Shown: one piece after another, positions 27,642-37,136 of the stretch | Position numbering within the stretch: the stretch's first letter is position 1 | How the letters are laid out: the number at the start of each line of letters is the position of its first letter | Source of the DNA: Ricordea florida | Lineage: Eukaryota; Cnidaria; Anthozoa; Corallimorpharia; Ricordeidae | Direction of reading: 5' to 3' | Assembly (NCBI GenBank): GCA_949710005.1 | Contig: OX453278.1 | Coordinates: forward strand, 4,830,936-4,894,935 | Length of the DNA: 64,000 nucleotides | The notes under the pieces: model-generated | Databases searched by the model: none | What the model was told of the DNA's origin: nothing | Seen by the model: only the letters and a program-made list of their open reading frames with translations | Made by a program: the position numbers and the translations under genes

Positions 27642-29323
27642 GTATGGGGCGCCGATTGTAAAATAATTTATTTACCTTAACATTCTCAATTTTTTCATTA
27701 TTTAATAAATAAAGTTTTGTGATATGATACCATACATCATGGCTTTATTATTTGATATAATAAATCCTGATTTCAAATCAGTCGTTTATTATTTGATATA
27801 ATAAATCCTGATTTCAAATCAGTCGTTTATTATTTGATATAATAAATCCTGATTTCAAATCAGTCGTTTATTATTTGATGTAAGGAATCCTGATTTCAAA
27901 TCATGTGTTCATAATTTGATATAATAAATCCTGGTTTCATATCATGCGTCTATGATTTGAAATCACGACTTCATGATTTGATATCAGTGAAATCATGATT
28001 TAACTTAATAAGTATGATTTAACTTAATACATAACCCATGCGAGCGAGTTACTTGTGACAAGTCACATAAGCATCTATTGCGCGGGAAAACACGATCATG
28101 TCGGACGAACTTTCAAGGTCATTTTCTTCTGCCGTATCCCAAGCAGTTCAAGGGGCGGTCGATGAGGCTCTATCACGTCTTCCAAGTCAGGGAGTCACTT
28201 CAGCCAGTTCAAGCTCCACTTCAAGCTCGACCTTGATCTCTACATCGAGCTCAAATTCAAGTTTTCAAGAGGTACGTACATGTGCTGGCCGGCCAACAGT
28301 CATTGTGTTCGTTTTGAATCGAGTGTGTTATTTAATACTGAATATTTGACCATTTTTCCATTTTCCTCTCTTACTTTAGTGTTCGATGATGATTCCTGTG
28401 GTTTGCATGTTGTTCCAGAAGAGGATGCGTTTGGAACGGAAATCCCCCACCTTTAACACATTGTACTTTGTCACCGTTGCGTGACTTTGTTTATAGTCGC
28501 CAGGTTATCGCTCTTCAACGACTTGAAACGAAACCTTACAGCTAGCATCGATGACATTAGGTTATTCTTAAAGAAACTGTCCCTTGCCTTGTTGAATTGC
28601 GTCACACATAACCGCAATCTGCAAAGGTTTTATGTCGTGCTAAAAAGGCACTTGACATCACCGTTGCATGCAAACCCCAGGAAACATCATCAAACACTAA
28701 AATAAGACAGGAAAATGGAAAAATGGTCAAATATTCAGTATTAAATAGCACACTCGATTCAAGACAAACACAATGACTGTTGGCCGGCCGGCACATGTAC
28801 GTACCTCTTAAAAATTTGAATTTGAACTCGATGTGGAGATCAAGGTCGAGCTTGAGGTGGAGCTTGAACTGGCTGAAGTGACTCCCTGACTTGGAAGACG
28901 TGACAGAGCCTCATCGACCGCCCCTTGGACTGCTTGGGATACGCCTTGAAAGTTCATCAGGAGCCCATTGTAATGGGCTCCTGGTTAAATCATACTTATT
29001 AAGTTAAATCATGATTTCACTGATATCAAATCATGAAGTCGTGATTTCAAATCATAGACGCATGATATGAAACCAGGATTTATTATATCAAATTATGAAC
29101 ACATGATTTGAAATCAGGATTTCTTACATCAAATAATAAACGACTGATTTGAAATCAGGATTTATTATATCAAATAATAAATGACTGATTTGAAATCAGG
29201 ATTTATTATATCAAATAATAAAGCCATGATGTATGGTATCATATCACAAAACTTTATTTATAAATAATGAAAAAATTGAGAATGTTAAGGTAAATAAATT
29301 ATTTTACAATCGGCGCCCCATAC
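27642..29323. mobile_element. Large foldback (long inverted repeat) element
   Basis: Two arms of about 0.7-0.8 kb (27642 to about 28420, and about 28660 to 29323) are inverted copies with outer ends GTATGGGGCGCCG. Each contains a 41-bp subrepeat (TTATTATTTGATATAATAAA...), four copies on the left and three on the right. A shared coding-like stretch follows. Flanks CCTTCATAG and CCTTCGTAC could be a degraded 9-bp target duplication. The spacer of about 240 bp has no gene. Transposase type is unknown. Confidence 0.75.
28098..28270 (+). other. Exon-like ORF inside the left arm of the foldback element
   Basis: An ATG opens a Ser-rich frame (MSDELSRSFSSAVSQAVQGA) that ends at a plausible donor, CAAGAGGTACGT, at about 28270. 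The right arm carries a decayed inverted copy of the same stretch (about 28800-28955) lacking the ATG region. This looks like a first exon captured or carried by the element. The downstream exon is not present, so no complete product can be made here. Confidence 0.4.
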
Positions 29324-29464
29324 CTTCGTACGCTGTTGATTGTATCCAGAACACGAACGCATAAGATTTGTCTGTTGATTACTTCGAGGAAGCTAATTTG
29401 CGCCTGCAAGATGCAATTTTAACTGTGCTATTGCTACTCAGGAGTTGCTACTACACATTGTGTG
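29324..29464. other. Spacer between foldback element and RT relic
   Basis: Nothing recognised. Confidence 0.3.
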
Positions 29465-29761
29465 TTAAATAGGATTGGCAGGCCTGCGCGACACTCTCAC
29501 AGTTTTTCTCTTACGAGTATGTCTTGTAAAGAACCTATTTTCTTGTATTATAGGATTGGTTTGTCGTTCCTTAAAAACTTGTTTCAGCAATGGTTGACTT
29601 TCAGTCAAATACCAGTCTTTTACGAGAATTTGTTTTAAGTTAGGTACCGATGGTTGGTATTGCGTTACAAAATGCAACATTCGCCTGTATTCTTTGTGTT
29701 TTTGTTGGAGGGCTTGCTCTCTGTTTTCAAACTTCACTTCAGAAAGTGTTTTCTTTATCAA
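29465..29761 (-). pseudogene. Relic of a reverse transcriptase-type ORF (C-terminal)
   Basis: The 98-residue open frame includes MLHFVTQYQPSVPNLKQIL and KDWYLTESQPLLKQVF. This pattern recalls the thumb or C-terminal region of cnidarian non-LTR or Penelope-like reverse transcriptases, in which such a block precedes a short finger. No catalytic domain is present and no start is convincing, so it is a fragment. Identification is from recalled similarity and is uncertain. Confidence 0.4.
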
Positions 29762-29796
29762 ACTCTCTGGGTAACATCTCTGAAGGAGGTGTTATT

Positions 29797-30075
29797 TTAA
29801 GTTTTTGACTGGCTCTCTAAGGCCTTCCAAGGGGTTTTGGCAACAAGCGACAAAATTGCAACAAATGTAATGACAACCGTGTTCCAGAACACCGACAGAC
29901 GACAGAACCTGACGGAAAAAAGCGACAATTTGCGACGACAATCCATTTTTAATTTCGACAAAGCCACATCTTTACACTTTGCTATTTCGACAGCGACATG
30001 ACCGATCAGGCCAGCAAAAATTAAGCACATTTAGCGAAAATTTATATTCTAGCGAAAAAGAGACAGCAACAATTG
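29797..30075. other. Non-coding flank of the gypsy element
   Basis: No gene recognised. An AGCGAAAAAGAGACAGC-like stretch next to the LTR resembles the opposite flank after 50843, as expected for flanks of one insertion in a repetitive site. Confidence 0.3.
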
Positions 30076-30080
30076 CACGG
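30076..30080. repeat. 5-bp target duplication CACGG, left copy (gypsy)
   Basis: CACGG directly precedes the 3' LTR and is repeated at 50839-50843 directly after the 5' LTR. Confidence 0.8.
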
Positions 30081-30252
30081 TTTTGTGTTTCTCCTGCTTT
30101 ATTCGAATACATGCAGGGAACTCCTGGACATATAGTTTTTCACTCCCTTACAATACCGATAACCCTAAAGATATATCCGAGTAACATAATCCAAATCACG
30201 TGCAAGAGTCACTGATCGATCTTACAAGAAATGCGATATCACAAATACTATA
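30081..30252 (-). repeat. 3' LTR of gypsy element
   Basis: This 172-bp LTR appears identical to 50667-50838. On the minus strand it begins TATAGTATTTGTG and ends CACAAAA. It contains AATAAAG, a possible polyadenylation signal. Confidence 0.9.
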
Positions 30253-30264
30253 TCTCTCCCCAAG
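30253..30264 (-). other. Polypurine tract of gypsy element
   Basis: On the minus strand CTTGGGGAGAGA lies directly before the 3' LTR, the expected place for plus-strand priming. Confidence 0.7.
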
Positions 30265-30458
30265 TCGAGATAGGAAACTCATATCAATCAATCCATCAAA
30301 ATCAAATGTCATCCCCAACTAATAGTCTTTGAAATGTTAGAAGCGACTGTCATTGAAACATTTCCAGTTCGTTCAACCGGAACAATAAAAACAATTAGGT
30401 CAAAACGGTTACAATTTTTCGCTAACGCTCGTTCATAACGTTTCCAATGTGCGGCAAC

Positions 30459-33400
30459 TCAGTTGAGAACATAGTCACGGAGATAAGTTGGAGCGCGACG
30501 TGACCTTGGAGGTCTGTTTTCAGCACGAGTCGCTGTTTGGCCCGTGATCTCTGGTGTACACGCGACAGGAAACAAATCGTCGTCGCACGAGTGATCGACT
30601 TCGTACAGCTTACGAACACGAGACACGTTTCTGAGGATTCGCGCATCCATTCCACGTTGTAGCACAACACTTGGACCTTTCCGTGCCACGACTGTATACG
30701 GCTGTGGATCATAACGCGTGGATAACTTGTCTCGGGGTGTCTGTTGAAGTAAAACTTTATCACCTTCTTTCACGGGTGAAGAGGCGGCTCGCTGACGACC
30801 GTCAGCATACGCTTTTTGTTGGCATTTCTTGAGGAGGTCGTTCCCTCTTGCGACAATAAAGGCTTTGGTCATTCCGGGTTTACGAAGCTGGGGAGCTTTC
30901 GTCCGTATCTCGCGTCCAAACATCAACCGACAGGGGGCGATTCCAGTAACAGCATGCGGAGTAGCGCGATAGTTGAGCAGAAACTTGTAAATTTCTTGGC
31001 GCCAATCTTTGCCTTCAATATGCGCTGCACGAATTACCTTTTCTAAGGGCTGGTTGAAGCGCTCCACCTCAGCGTTGGCTTGAGGCCAGTACGGGGTGAC
31101 CTTGCGATGCGAAATTCCGTGGGCATCAAGGAAATTGGAAAACGCTTTGGAAACAAATTGTGGACCATTGTCCGACGTAAGCAACTCAGGAAGGCCATGC
31201 GTAGAGAATATCCTTTGAAGTTGCCTCACAATCACTTCAGCTGTAGTGGAGCGGAGAATAGCAACCTCTGGCCACCGTGAGCACGCGTCAACCAAAACGA
31301 GAAGACTGTCTCCAGAAGGAAGTGGACCGCATAGATCAATGTGGACGTTCTCCCATGGTTTTCGCGGCATAACGGAAGGGCGTAAAGGCTCTGGCGCTGA
31401 TTTTGGAGACATCGACTGGCAAGAAAGACATAGCTTCACCGTCTGCTCAATGTCACGGTCTATGCCTGGCCACCAGACTTTCTCTCGCAGAAGCTGCTTT
31501 GTGCGCACTATACCCTGGTGGCCCTCGTGAGCCAACTGGAGAGTGCGCCGTCGTAACTGAGCAGGGATCACAATTCGTCTGCCACGAAGAACGAGACCGT
31601 TATAAACGGACAATTCCGCACGAACTGCATAGAAGGGGAGGAGGTCGGGAGTAGTCGGCCATTTCCCACTACGTAAGTGGTCTGGCAGTCTTTGAAGTAT
31701 CGGGTCGTCGCGCGTTGCACTAACGATTTCTGTCCGAGACATGGCTTTCGGGACCGAATTGGAGGCAATGTAGTTAATGTATTCTTCCGCAATCTGCCGT
31801 TCACGATTGGGTTGGCCGTGAAGGGGAAGTCGCGAGAGAACATCTGCTGGATTTGTCTTGCCCCGCATATGAAGCACTTTGAATTTGTAGGGTTGTAGCC
31901 TGAGCGCCCATCGCTCTATTCGGGGAGGTGGTTTGGACTTTGGGCTGTAGATGACCTCTAAGGGTTTGTGATCGGTGTAGAGGGTGAATTCCTTGCCGTA
32001 CAAGTAGATGTGAAATCGTTCACAGCCCCAAACCACCGCCAAGGCTTCACGTTCGGTTTGCGAATATCTTCTTTCAACGTCTGTGAGTGAGCGGCTCGCA
32101 AAAACGACAGGGCGAAAGGTAGTGCCATCATGTTGCATCAGTATCGCTCCAACTCCCACAGGACTTGCATCTACCCGTAACTGAGTTTCCCGTGTCTCAT
32201 CGTAGTGTGCCATAACACAATCACTGGTCAAAGCGGACTTCAGCTTCTGAAAAGCCTCTTGATGTTCTTTGGTCCACGACCACGGTTCTCCTTTTCTAGT
32301 CAACTGCCGGAGCGGGTCAGACAGGGTTGCGAAATCCGGAATAAACCTTGAACAATAGTTCACTAGGCCTAAAAAACTTCTGACTTCGCCAGAATTTTGA
32401 GGTGAGCGCGCATTCTGTACAGCGTCTACTTTTTTATCATCTGGCGAAAGACCTGCCGCAGACACCTTGAAGCCGAAGAAAACCAACTCGGGAACACTGA
32501 ACAGGCATTTTTCCTTGTTTAAAGTAAGCCCACGCTCTTTAAGCCTCCTGAAAGTCTCTTCAAGGGAACGGTCATGCGCTGCTTGATCCTTCCCAAAGAT
32601 AAGAATGTCGTCAGAAATGTTCCGTGCGCCTGCAATGCCCTGAAGGGTTTCCTGAATAACGTACTGGTACTGTTCCGAGGCGGAGGATAAGCCGAAGATG
32701 AGGCGCTTGTAGCGTTTGAGACCTGTATGCGTGGAAAATGTAGTGAGAGCTCGCGAGTCTGGGTGGAGCTCTATTTGATGATACCCCCATCGTAAGTCGA
32801 GTTTCGAAAACACTTGTGCCCCGTTCATTGCTTGCAAGGTCTCTTCTAAGGTCGGAATCGGATGGCGTTCGCGTACCACGGCTTCGTTAACCCGTCGCAT
32901 GTCGACGCAGACACGAATGTCCCCATTGGACTTTGGAACGGCCACTAGGGGGGATACCCACGGGGTAGGACCGTCAGCATCTTCAATGATGTCAAGATCG
33001 GCCAGCTCCTGGAGTTTGCGTTCGACATCCTTTCGGATGTGGAAGGGCGTCCGTCGGAGCGGCTGTGCCACAGGAGTAACATTAGGATCGGTGTGAATTC
33101 TTAGTTGGTAGTCCTTCAGCTTGCCAACTCCCTCAAAAATATCTGCGTATTGCATGACCAACTGATCCACGCGAGAACTCCGCGTTCCACTCTCGGCCTC
33201 CGAAAGATTTTGCGTCACAGCGCGTATTTCCACGGGTTGTACTGGTCCGACTCTCAGTAGACCCAAGGCGATTGCCGTTTCCTTTCCTAAGAGTGAACCA
33301 GCGTGGTCATTGTCAACCACCCCGAAGCTAGCTTCAGTTGATAAGCCAGTAGAATCAGAGTACACGCGCGTATTGAAAATACCCTGCACAGGTAGAGGCT

Positions 33401-34520
33401 TCGGGGAGCCATAGGGGTACACACGAAGATCTGTTTGCAAGAGAGAAACATCAGGAAGGCGGTGGAAAGCCTGACCATCAAGAACGTTCACACTAGCACC
33501 AGAATCGATGACTACGGGTATGTCCGTGTCGTGAATGCGAACCTGAACCGTGCGCGGCGAAGCAGACGTTTCCGAGGTAAGACCGAAGAGGTATTCATCA
33601 TCAATGGAGTAATCTTGTGAATGTTCTCCGGTGTCAACGAGGTGAACTGCTTCACGCGGTTCGCGGCCCGCTTGAATTGAACGCTTCCCATTGCAAACAC
33701 GTTGAAAATGGCCCTTTTTACCACAATGAGAGCATGTTGCATTATTTGCAAAACAGGAAGGGTGCTTAGCTTTGTGGCCTTCTTTCCCGCAACAGAAACA
33801 GACCGGCGTAGAAGAATTTCGCCGAGGGGCGTGGCCACTTGAACGACTTGGAGCCTTGCGAGGTGATGGAAAATGTTTCTGACGAGCCGACCGGAGTTGT
33901 AGCGAGTTGACCGGCGCTGAAACTTGCTTCTCCATTTGTGCGGCGTTTCGATTGGAAACTTCGATGGCGCGGGCGATGGACAGAGCATTCTCTAGCGTAA
34001 GATCAGTTTCTCGAAGAAATCTTCGTCGAAGTTCCCGTGAATAACACTTATCGACAAGCTGATCCCGGATCATCTCGCTTGCGCTCTCCCCGTAGTCGCA
34101 ACTCTTAACCAGTTGCCGTAGCCGTGTTGCAAAAGCGTCAAGGGACTCATCGGGCAGCTGAGCGGCGGACCGGAAAATGTGCCGTTCGAAGGGCACGTTC
34201 TTTTTCGGTTCGAAGTAAGCTGTTAAGCGGTGAAGCGCGGTGCTGTAGGTGTCACCTGTGTCCTGTAACGTTGCGAAGACATCCTGAACCTCTTGTCCTG
34301 CAAGGTGCAAAAGAACGGCCCTCTTTTGGTTGGCATCTGTTATTCCAGAAGCAAGAATAAAATATTCCAAGGACTGAACCCACTTGGACCAACGCTGTCC
34401 TAAGGTAGAAGAATCGGCCAACGAAAAGGGCGGCAACGCGGGAAGCTGTAAAGAAGCTATTGAACTAGACGCGCTTGGCGAAACTGTAGGTGTTGTCGAA
34501 CCAGAAGAACGGACGTTATC
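30459..34520 (-). pseudogene. Ty3/gypsy gag-pol polyprotein, separated from its start codon
   Basis: One uninterrupted frame of about 1350 codons. The order is a gag-like region, two CCHC knuckles (CFCCGKEGHKAKHPSC and CSHCGKKGHFQRVC, about 255-292) and an aspartic protease (VVIDSGAS). Reverse transcriptase follows, with LDLRWGYHQIE and ISDD at about 650. RNase H has LYTDHKPLEV. The integrase has an HHCC finger and the acidic triad in HIDLCGP, TSDNGPQF and NAEVERF. The ISDD form replaces YxDD, as in a number of metazoan gypsy lineages. The start codon and first few codons are at 50644-50654 beyond element C. Reading into C's terminal repeat would supply only a TTG at 34565. No other lesion was seen. 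Confidence 0.9.
34516..34520. repeat. 5-bp target site duplication TTATC, left copy (element C)
   Basis: TTATC immediately precedes element C and recurs at 50644-50648 immediately after it. Confidence 0.85.
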
Positions 34521-35165
34521 AGAGAGGGAGAAAACTACGGGTTTGGGACACAGGAATTTCGACAAGGATTTTCTAGCTTATAAGCTAAATTGGTTTTTCA
34601 AATTTGATCAGGAATTTAACCAACAGCATAAAAGCCAACAAATACTTGTCGAAATACCAAAGACCCAAAAGACCTAGTCAAACCCTCAAGCCTTCATAAA
34701 GCCGCTGCTAGGCATTGTTGAAGTTGTAACCAAGTTTCCACAACCCTTTGCAAGGTCTCGGCCAAGTTAGGGGCCGACAGGCGGAGCGAGAGGATCGAGC
34801 GGAGGGCGGGGACTAGACAGGGGCAAAGTCTCTGCAAAGTATTGTCGAAGCCGTCAGCGTCGGGACACAGGAATTTTGACAAGGATTTTTAGCTTATAAG
34901 CAAAATTCTCCGTTGCCGCCAACCCTTTGCAAAGTTTCAGCCAAGTTAGGGGCCGACAGGCGGAGCGAGAGGATCGAGCGGAGGGCGGGACTAGACAGGG
35001 GCAAAGTATCTGCAAAGTTTCGGCTAAGCTGCGTGCCAAGCCAGAGATAAATTTTGGGACACAGGGATTTATTGCGCAATATTTCTGGGACAGGGAGAAA
35101 AATTTGAAAAGCGGCTTAAAGATTTGATAATTCTTACAAAAGAAATTATGGATCAGTTAAGAAGA
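34521..35165 (+). repeat. Left terminal inverted repeat of element C
   Basis: It matches the reverse complement of 49999-50643 over 645 bp with only a few mismatches. It contains an internal duplication: the stretch around GGCCGACAGGCGGAGCGAGA occurs near 34770 and again near 34952. The repeat extends past the ATG at 35148, so it encodes the first residues of a gene at both ends. Confidence 0.92.
35098..35114 (+). promoter_or_regulatory. Early-type motif in left terminal repeat
   Basis: AAAAATTTGAAAAGCGG lies 33 nt before the ATG at 35148. It differs from the AAAAATTGAAATTGG 15-mer by one inserted T and some 3' changes. The mirror copy precedes the polymerase. Confidence 0.4.
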
Positions 35166-35603
35166 TTATATATTTTTGAACTAAGAATAATAGCGAAAGA
35201 TCTTAAAATTAAAGGAAGAGCAAAAATGAATAAGAAAGAACTAATTGATGAAATTGCAAAACATAAAGATGAGGAAATTACTGGCTTAATTGAAAAAGTT
35301 ATCCCTATTAGCAGGATTATTTGCGATCATGGGAAAATAAAAAAATTTTGCAGTGAATGTGCTGGGTATAATTGTTTGCATAATAAATATAAATATCGCT
35401 GTAAGGAATGCATGGGAACACAAATATGCAGCCATAATAAACAAAAACAACATTGTAAAGAATGCATGGGTTCCCAAATTTGTGAACATAATAAACATAA
35501 ACATCAATGTGTAGAATGCGGGGGGTCACAAATTTGCGAACATGATAAGCAAAAAGCTTCTTGCAAGGATTGCAAAATTAAATTATTTTACGATTTAGAA
35601 TAA
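35148..35603 (+). CDS. SAP-like plus Cys/His-repeat protein, left terminal gene of element C
   Basis: A protein of 151 residues. The N-terminal 45 residues form a SAP-like helical segment (MDQLRR start, then RIIAKDLKIKGRAKMNKKEL). The rest holds four zinc-type repeats such as CKECMGSQICEHNKHKHQC, related to those of element B's 22536-23009 protein. The first residues are encoded within the terminal repeat and are therefore shared with the element's polymerase. SAP domains bind DNA, so a DNA-end or replication role is plausible but unproven. A palindrome lies 21 nt after the stop. Confidence 0.7.
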   Translation: MDQLRRLYIFELRIIAKDLKIKGRAKMNKKELIDEIAKHKDEEITGLIEKVIPISRIICDHGKIKKFCSECAGYNCLHNKYKYRCKECMGTQICSHNKQKQHCKECMGSQICEHNKHKHQCVECGGSQICEHDKQKASCKDCKIKLFYDLE

Positions 35604-35624
35604 AAGCGAAGAATAGGCAATTAT

Positions 35625-35654
35625 GTTATGAAACCTTTATTTTGGTTTAATAAC
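35625..35654. terminator. Palindrome after the left terminal gene of element C
   Basis: GTTATGAAACC (35625-35635) pairs with GGTTTAATAAC (35644-35654) with one mismatch and an 8-nt loop, just after the stop at 35603. Confidence 0.55.
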
Positions 35655-35670
35655 AAAAAAATTGATATTT
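35655..35670 (+). promoter_or_regulatory. Early-type motif before WHPS gene of element C
   Basis: AAAAAAATTGATATTT contains the full AAAATTGA core and ends 30 nt before the ATG at 35701. It directly abuts the preceding palindrome. Confidence 0.5.
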
Positions 35671-35700
35671 AAAAAGAAAATATAAAATAAAAAAAAAAAG

Positions 35701-36420
35701 ATGGAAAATAAATTTTATGAAAAAAACTCTTATTATGAATATGATGATGATGAAGATGAAATCGATTCTTTTATTCTTATTTATCATAATACGGAAAAAC
35801 TAAGAATAAAAGATTTTATGGAAGCAATTAATGGCGATTTTGAAAAAACTATAGCAAAAAATCGGTTTAGTTTTAAAAAGGAGTATATACGTTGTTCTGT
35901 TAGAGTTAATTATATGAAAAGGGGAACTAATAATGATATTGAATCATTTAATAATTATACCTTTGATGAAATAAAAAACACTAATAAATTTGTGAAAGGT
36001 ATTTTAAAATATATGAATTACACATATATTCATAAAATACGAATGAAAAAAATTTGTGATAATTTTATTTTTCCTTTTTGTAAGGATGATGAAGAGTTTT
36101 ATTTTTTAGACGAAGTTTGTGGGTATAGGGATAAAAATATTAGTATTAAAAAATTTGATGAGAATTATTTAATTAGGTTATTAAAATTTAATATAAGAAT
36201 AGATCGTTATGTTATCGAACATAAAAAGAAATTCCACAAAGATTTACATGATGATTTAATGAAAGCAATACATAAACGCAAATTCTATAAAGACTTACAC
36301 GATGAATTAATGGTTGTAACATGGCATCCATCTTGATATTTAGATTGGTGTATTGATTTTGAAGAGCTAAAGTTTTTGAAAGAAGAGGTATGGGGGACGA
36401 AGAAGATTAATGTTATATAA
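35701..36420 (+). pseudogene. WHPS-motif gene of element C with premature TGA
   Basis: The frame from the ATG at 35701 runs 211 codons to a TGA at 36334-36336, in the middle of the conserved C-terminal tail. It is open again in the same frame to a TAA at 36418-36420, with DWCIDFEE beyond the stop. The two element B relatives have an arginine codon at the stop position, so a CGA-to-TGA change, a common CpG decay, would explain it. The upstream part carries a duplicated FHKDLHDDLMKA/FYKDLHDELMVV segment. Function unknown. Whether the shortened protein still works cannot be told. Confidence 0.6.
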
Positions 36421-36442
36421 CCTAAGTACTGGTTACATAACA
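36411..36442. terminator. 12-nt palindrome between convergent genes (element C)
   Basis: TGTTATATAACC (36411-36422) and GGTTACATAACA (36431-36442), one mismatch. It overlaps the extended stop of the WHPS gene and lies 7 nt after the minus-strand stop at 36450, so it can serve both transcripts. Confidence 0.6.
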
Positions 36443-36449
36443 AAAAAAA

Positions 36450-37085
36450 TTATCTAAATCTTAAACTGAAAGTTATGGGTGAACCCTTCAGATCAAGTTT
36501 TTTCCATTCGTTGTCTAAGATACTTAAATCAAAGTGGTTTATGGGATTCTCATATTTTTGAACCGGAATTGTTGGGTAATCCTTTGATGGTATGTTTGCG
36601 AGTAGGTGCGAGGGCGCGAGTTTCACAAGTTCTTCATATTTGGCGTTATTCGTATATGATGACTTATTATCCACTATACTGCACATAAGTCTCAAAGGCT
36701 CTCTAATTTGTATATTTATTGGATATAATTTACCAGGATTTATAACTTCGGGCACACCTAAACCAAAAGCTAATCCTCTCGTAAGTTTTATTTTGAAGTT
36801 TTTATTGGAATAAAGATAGTCAACAGTGTCTGTCTCAATTATTGTTATCTTTTCCCTATCAGGATCATTAAGAAAGATTGATTGAATATTACGCAGAGAA
36901 TATGTGCCGGGCTGTATTATTATGAGAGGCTGATTATTATCTTTGAATAATATCTGTTGATCCCTGAAATTAATCAATCTTTTGGTTTTTATATTGCAAT
37001 CAAGGAGTTGTATCTCCCGAAGATTTTTCAGCGGCGGATCTAAATAAACCCGGGTTTCAGAATCATATATTGTAATACTCAACAT
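36450..37085 (-). CDS. Candidate minor capsid/penton-like protein (element C)
   Basis: A 211-residue homologue of element B's 19195-19827. Shared blocks are MLSITIYDSETRVYLDPP, REIQLLDC, PGTYSLRNIQSI, ETDTVDYLYSN, PGKLYPINIQIREPLRL and the LKGSPITFSLRFR end. It has no signal or membrane segment. In C it is the last gene of the virion block, whereas in B it precedes the 200-residue and 511-residue genes; the gene has therefore moved. A penton role is inferred only from size, context and beta-rich look. Confidence 0.62.
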   Translation of the reverse strand: MLSITIYDSETRVYLDPPLKNLREIQLLDCNIKTKRLINFRDQQILFKDNNQPLIIIQPGTYSLRNIQSIFLNDPDREKITIIETDTVDYLYSNKNFKIKLTRGLAFGLGVPEVINPGKLYPINIQIREPLRLMCSIVDNKSSYTNNAKYEELVKLAPSHLLANIPSKDYPTIPVQKYENPINHFDLSILDNEWKKLDLKGSPITFSLRFR

Positions 37086-37110
37086 TTTTTGTTTTGATTA
37101 CATCACGTTC

Positions 37111-37120
37111 ATCTTTAGAT
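37111..37120 (-). promoter_or_regulatory. Late-type motif ATCTAAAGAT
   Basis: A self-complementary-like 10-mer, ATCTAAAGAT on the minus strand, 25 nt before the ATG at 37085. It is identical to the motif at 39521-39530. Confidence 0.55.
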
Positions 37121-37136
37121 TCATTTAATCAAAACA

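Noticed and set aside
28098-28349. A complete 83-residue protein-coding gene
   Set aside because: The frame runs through a good splice donor at about 28270, and sequence after it is not protein-like. An exon fragment is the better reading.
34694-35127. Several 60-66 codon frames in both terminal repeats of element C (also 50037-50470)
   Set aside because: They mirror each other because the sequence is an inverted repeat with an internal duplication; no protein pattern or start context supports them.
36334-36336. Selenocysteine or stop-codon reassignment at the TGA in the WHPS gene
   Set aside because: Other genes of element C use TGG for Trp and CGN/AGR for Arg normally, no SECIS-like structure was noticed, and the relatives have arginine there. 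A CpG transition is simpler.
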